Positions 60,349 through 64,000 of a stretch of DNA of 64,000 nucleotides are shown in pieces. The position numbers and the translations under genes are program-made. Source of the stretch: Sphagnum compactum (taxonomy: Eukaryota; Bryophyta; Sphagnopsida; Sphagnales); the NCBI GenBank assembly GCA_965153455.1, contig OZ234494.1, positions 5,642,001 to 5,706,000 of the forward strand. Reading direction: 5' to 3'. Position 1 is the stretch's first letter. The number at the start of each line of letters is the position of its first letter. Below the pieces are notes generated by a model. The model saw only the letters and a list, made by a program, of their open reading frames with translations, did not search any database and was not told the origin of the DNA.

Positions 60349-60924
60349 GCATCACAATCTCCCAGTTTGTTTTCTCGAATGACTGCCATTGAAAAGAAGC
60401 TGCCAGAGATGAGTGGCCAAGTTTCCCAAGTTATTGAAGGGATGGATAAATTGAATGCTAAGGTAGAAGATTTCATGCAACAATTGCTAGCATGTCGAGA
60501 AGATGGTGTGAATGTGAGAATCCCCAAAACTGTTGCAGCCACTGTAAACATTGAAGAGGTAGATGTTCCTTCAAGGACTTGATCCCCTGAGATTCTTGGT
60601 GTTGCAAAGAGCCTGCATGAGGTTCTTCATTCAGATCATGATGGACGAGGGTCAGGCACAACAGTGGTTGAGAGTGCCACACAATTAGCTCCAAAAGCCG
60701 ATCATATCTCTACAGGAAAAGGGGTGGGCCAACAAGTGGATGGTGTTGTCCCTTCACATGTCCCCAACTATGTGCTAGTAGGAGACGATATCCCCAACTA
60801 TGTGCTAATAGGAGAGGATATGGGGCAGAATCCTAATATGTCAGGGAAGGACAAAGAAGTTGGAGTAGCTTGCAAAGGCGGTGACTGTGTAGATGAGAGC
60901 AACCGCCAACGCCCACCCTCAAAG
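60349..60924 (+). pseudogene. Coiled-coil exon of a transposon-type protein, one in-frame stop
   Basis: Starts after a TTGGGCAG acceptor and ends at a CAAAG/GTACGA donor. The first part is coiled-coil-like (TAIEKKLPEMSGQVSQVIEG, MDKLNAKVEDFMQQLL). After an in-frame TGA at 60580-60582 the same frame continues to the donor with an acidic, repeated VPNYVLVGDDI / PNYVLIGEDM pair. Such a coiled coil between Transposase_24 and DUF8039 would fit plant transposon proteins, but linkage to 58116-58709 is inferred. The TGA (CGA to TGA type) suggests decay. Confidence 0.45.
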
Positions 60925-60955
60925 GTACGATCTAAATTTTGCCCAGGGCTCAATC

Positions 60956-61210
60956 TTACCTTCTAATTAGGACATTGTGACACTTGGCAAGAACTCCACT
61001 GTCTTGTGTGCCCACATTGTCTAGCATTCCATGTGCATTCTGAACTTCCAACACCATGTTTACATGCCTGATTATTGCACCTTGCAAAGTCACCACCATG
61101 CTTGCGACTTTGTACTGCTGCCGATGTGGTCTTTTGTAGCCTAGTGGCATTCACCATATCGACAAGTGGTGGGGTTTCAACCCGAGCTTTCTTTGATGTT
61201 GCTTTCTTTT
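60956..61210 (-). pseudogene. Minus-strand fragment of a transposon-associated gene
   Basis: Reads SKKARVETPPLVDMVNATRL in one frame and, after a shift near 61115, YKVASMVVTLQGAIIRHVN then EVQNAHGMLDN, a helical, weakly coiled-coil-like part. The change of frame means a small intron or a frameshift. It sits just past the plus-strand exon ending at 60924, facing it. No family is named. Confidence 0.35.
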
Positions 61211-62939
61211 CTCAAGCACACACACAACACGTTATACATAGGGAATGGGTAGAAGCTAGGAAAACATACAGTCTGCTCATATATTGTCAACATGAGACAT
61301 GTAAATTCCAAAAAAACAGAGATTCGTAAATCAAAAACAGAATTGGTGAGCTTTTCCAATGTTCGAGCTTCTCTTACATGCTCTTAGGATCTTGCAAAGA
61401 CTGAGCTACAGGTTTGACCATCATATAGCACTTAACTGGAACCAGTGTTACGGATTACATAGATGACACCTCTATATGAAACAGAACAAATTTTGGCAAC
61501 AAGTTTGAGGTGCTTTTGCCTTAACCTTCTAAGCCTGTTGAGAGACTTTAATTAACCCTTTACAGAACACAGCATGATCAGCAAATTTCTGAAAGAAAAC
61601 CACTTCATATTTGCATTACTGAAATCATGGAGATTTATAAGATTATTTCTGGACATGAAAGAAAACCTGATACAAAAGAAAAACTCTGATGAACAAAAAG
61701 GGCACAATTCTAGATCTTAACTGAAAGCTTGAAGACACTCTGGATGAAGGCAATAATTTCCAAGAACAGTGATAGACTTTGCAAGCTCTGAATTTAAAGA
61801 AACTATTACAAGCTCAAGCAAAAATCTCCAATCTTGATAAAGGAAATCAAGAAAAAGTGTACTACCGAAACCCCTACAACACCACAGACCCATGTGTCTG
61901 GAATACGGAAGTGGTCCAATGCACACCTACTAGATCCATCATTGGCTTGTGAGTTCTCCATCCATTTCTACACCATGTTTAATACCAGCAACCTCAACCT
62001 CTGTACAAAGAAGAATCAGAAGAGGTTTGAACCAATAAGGAAGCATGAGTCCTCTTCTATACAAACAAAAGAACTTTGGCCTTCCACTCACTAAATACAT
62101 GGCCAACATCAAGACCGAGAACAGAAGGAGAAAACTCAGCATTCTACTATGATTGACATTGTAAATAACATAAATTACCCCCTTATCTGAAAACGGACAG
62201 AGGCTAGTTGAAGAATTAAGGTGTTATTGCCTAAGCCTTCTATCATAGTTGAGAGACTTAATGTTGAAGACAGACAAATGAGTATTGGCAATTACCTTTT
62301 TAACTGGGCCCCATTTTATGTTTCCATTTCCAAATTTATGGAGCTTATGTGCTGTAACATGTAAACCCACAAGACAATACTAGATGTTCTACAAGTGGCT
62401 ATCTCTAATGTGCAGTTTAAGAGCCAGTAAGCACATATCAGTTCTCCTGTAACAAACGGGGCATTTGGACCGTAAAACAAGCACGCAATCCCTAAAGAAA
62501 AAAGTGATTTGCAAACTCATCAGGGAGACAATTCTAGGATCATTAATTATACTTCTTCACATTCTTCAGGCACAAAAGCCCACAGAGCATCACATCTCTT
62601 TACAGTGTGGCTTGTGCAGTTGGAACACAATCTTGACAATAATACATCTACAGTCAAGACCAATGTCACTGCTTCTTGAGGAATCTTGGAGGGGGATAAA
62701 ATGCAGCATTCAGTTTAGATATGATGTCAGAAGAGAAAGAAGAGAAGAAAGTTCTGTTTGTCTCTGTTTGTGTTATATCAAACTAGATGGTGAATGCAAA
62801 ACAGGTGTGCACCAAGTCCACAGATGATAAGGAAGAGAGTGGTTGATCAGATCACTAGCAAAATAAGCCATCTGTCAAGAATAAACCAAAAAAAAGATCT
62901 CTGAAAATCTTTAAGGAATCTGTAAGGAAACAATACACT
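61211..62939. other. No gene seen
   Basis: Mixed composition; the frames at 61717-61926, 61834-62142 and 62465-62827 match nothing and overlap on opposite strands. A long intron of the minus-strand transposon gene is possible. Confidence 0.4.
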
Positions 62940-63180
62940 ACTGCAGCAAAAACATGACGTTTGGATGATTGGATTGTTGGAAAAAATAATCATTCACACA
63001 TGAGATTGCATCAAAAAACACAAAATCACACACACCAGACTGCAGGAAAACACAAAATTGCACACCAGAAAAAAAAATCACATACCAGGCTACCAAAATC
63101 AGACACCAAAATTGCAGCAAAAGACACAAAATCACATAGTACCAGATTGCAGAAAAAAACACACAGCAGACATAGAGGGA
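62940..63180. repeat. Short tandem-like repeat, CACAAAATCACA...ACCAGATTGCAG(C/G)AAAA
   Basis: Phrases CACACCAGACTGCAGGAAAA, CACACCAGAAAAAA, ACCAGGCTACCAAAATC, CACCAAAATTGCAGCAAAA and ACCAGATTGCAGAAAAAA recur every 25-35 bp. The plus-strand frames here are artefacts. Confidence 0.7.
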
Positions 63181-63449
63181 GGGAGCTCGGGGCACAGAGT
63201 CAGGCTGAGTCACAAAGCCTGTGGGGGGGAGTCTTTTTTAATGTTTGTTAACATTTTACCAGAATTTGTTTGTCTGTTTTGTTGTAGATCTTGCCTACAT
63301 GTTTTTATTCTGCTTTAGTTTCATTTGCTAGAATAAACTTCAACTCAATACGGACTAGCAAGGCTCATATAGGACCAGTCAGAAATTTCACAGATATTGT
63401 GCCTTCAATAATGTTGTTACTTTTAGTATCTTTGACATCAAAATGTACC

Positions 63450-63794
63450 TCAGAAACAATATTTGATGGGGGGGGAGGGGTACATTACATTTGGTGTGGG
63501 GGTCCGTTTGCTAGGTGCCTTATTCTGTTCCTTCATAACTGAAGATGCAACTGGCAGCTCAGAACCTTCTGACTCCTCTGCTTCTGAGTTGTAGTCGCTG
63601 CTACATGAAGTGTCGCGTTCACTAGATGCTGCTGATGTCGACGACCCTTCCTCTTCCACCACATGACGATGTGGTTTTCCAGCATTCCTAGTGCTCCTCC
63701 TCTTGCTTTGGTGTCCAAGTGTTCTCCCATCCACCACCTTTTGGGTGGACTTCTTATTTGTCTTCTTCCTCCCTTGCATGGTTGCTGAGTCCAT
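63450..63794 (-). CDS. Basic then Ser/Glu-rich frame, possible first exon of the minus-strand gene
   Basis: ATG codons at 63794 and 63779 open a Lys/Arg-rich stretch (QGRKKTNKKS, HQSKRRSTRNAGKPHRH) followed by a Ser/Glu-rich acidic stretch (SSTSAASSERDTSCSSDYNSEAEESEGSE). This is typical of a disordered nuclear-protein N-terminus. The frame then runs into low-complexity GGGG sequence, so the exon probably ends near 63535. It could belong with 61210-60956, 59173-59018 and 57770-57154 on the same strand. No family is recognised. Confidence 0.35.
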   Translation of the reverse strand: MDSATMQGRKKTNKKSTQKVVDGRTLGHQSKRRSTRNAGKPHRHVVEEEGSSTSAASSERDTSCSSDYNSEAEESEGSELPVASSVMKEQNKAPSKRTPTPNVMYPSPPIKYCF

Positions 63795-64000
63795 GAAGTG
63801 ACGACTGCCAAGTGACCGAGTGTTTCCAAAATACAGCAAAGGAGTAATTAGTTTGGACTAAGACTGTCTCAATAAGCACATGACCACTAACTAGCATACA
63901 AACCTAATTTTAAGCTATGCATGTAGTAAATGATCACCAGGAACCCTATTTCATGGTAGCACCGAACACATCGATTTCAAACCCTAAACCCTAACCCCAT

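Larger units (their letters stand above)
55365..64000 (+). mobile_element. Probable large CACTA (En/Spm) element, left end; right end not seen
   Basis: The sequence CACTACTAGAAATTTGCC at 55365 is a typical CACTA terminus. It is followed by dense GTTGCA(T)/TGCAAC motifs, as expected for the subterminal transposase-binding region. A satellite with GTTGCATATGCAAC at its core continues this region to about 56720. Beyond it lie fragments resembling proteins that accompany plant CACTA elements (Transposase_24-like and DUF8039-like). I found no inverted terminus before the window end and no main CACTA transposase (Transposase_21), so extent and unity are inferred. The strand given is arbitrary. Confidence 0.4.

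Noticed and set aside
1-64000. CRISPR arrays, rRNA genes and clear tRNA genes
   Set aside because: None seen. The minisatellites have no spacer structure, and only a tRNA-like SINE head (55211) has A/B-box similarity.

Overview
This window looks like nuclear DNA of a land plant. The evidence is TTTAGGG-type repeats, spliced genes, a plant-type alpha-N-acetylglucosaminidase, a germin-like protein, an ALOG transcription factor and plant-style hAT, CACTA, PIF/Harbinger and EEP-endonuclease element debris. It is AT-rich, with only three convincing host genes in 64 kb. The lineage cannot be fixed from the sequence; a seedless plant (fern, lycophyte or bryophyte) is a guess.

Layout. (1) 1-4723, minus strand: the 5' half of NAGLU, eleven complete exons (404 codons) plus the first base of exon 12, all joining in one frame. 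One intron is GC-AG, one exon is only 31 nt, and intron 2 carries a 3 x 122 bp tandem repeat. (2) 4.9-6.05 kb: a dead PIF/Harbinger element next to the NAGLU promoter. (3) 6.05-24.4 kb: repeats and AT-rich DNA, including a 0.75-0.8 kb direct repeat pair (7.9 and 13.8 kb), a CACTA-type MITE, a Tourist-type MITE with TTA target duplications, and an unidentified Cys-rich open frame at 18.2-18.7 kb. (4) 24504-29020: a complete but inactivated hAT transposon with a perfect 8-bp target duplication and a nested hairpin MITE, followed by a 632-bp non-autonomous relative at 29398-30029. (5) 30643-31317: an intact single-exon germin-like gene. (6) 31.3-46 kb: a 1.5-kb foldback repeat, minisatellites, a second CACTA MITE, a fragment with a helix-turn-helix look, and a broken EEP-endonuclease fragment. 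(7) 48083-48721, minus: an intact single-exon ALOG/LSH gene in a GC-richer island. (8) 50.2-52 kb: a second hAT-like fragment with the same array-then-BED-finger order. (9) 52-55.3 kb: AT-rich minisatellites. (10) 55365 to the window end: a probable CACTA element, with a CACTAC terminus, GTTGCA-rich subterminal DNA, a roughly 110-bp satellite with TTTAGGG and CACGTG motifs, and interleaved transposon gene pieces on both strands.

The three host genes are unrelated in function: glycan breakdown in an acidic compartment, an apoplastic cupin, and a nuclear developmental regulator. There is no operon-like organisation. Most of the structure comes from layered transposon insertion. The items most worth a second look are the hAT pair sharing termini, the foldback at 32.3-33.8 kb, and the satellite plus interleaved opposite-strand transposase genes at 55-61 kb.
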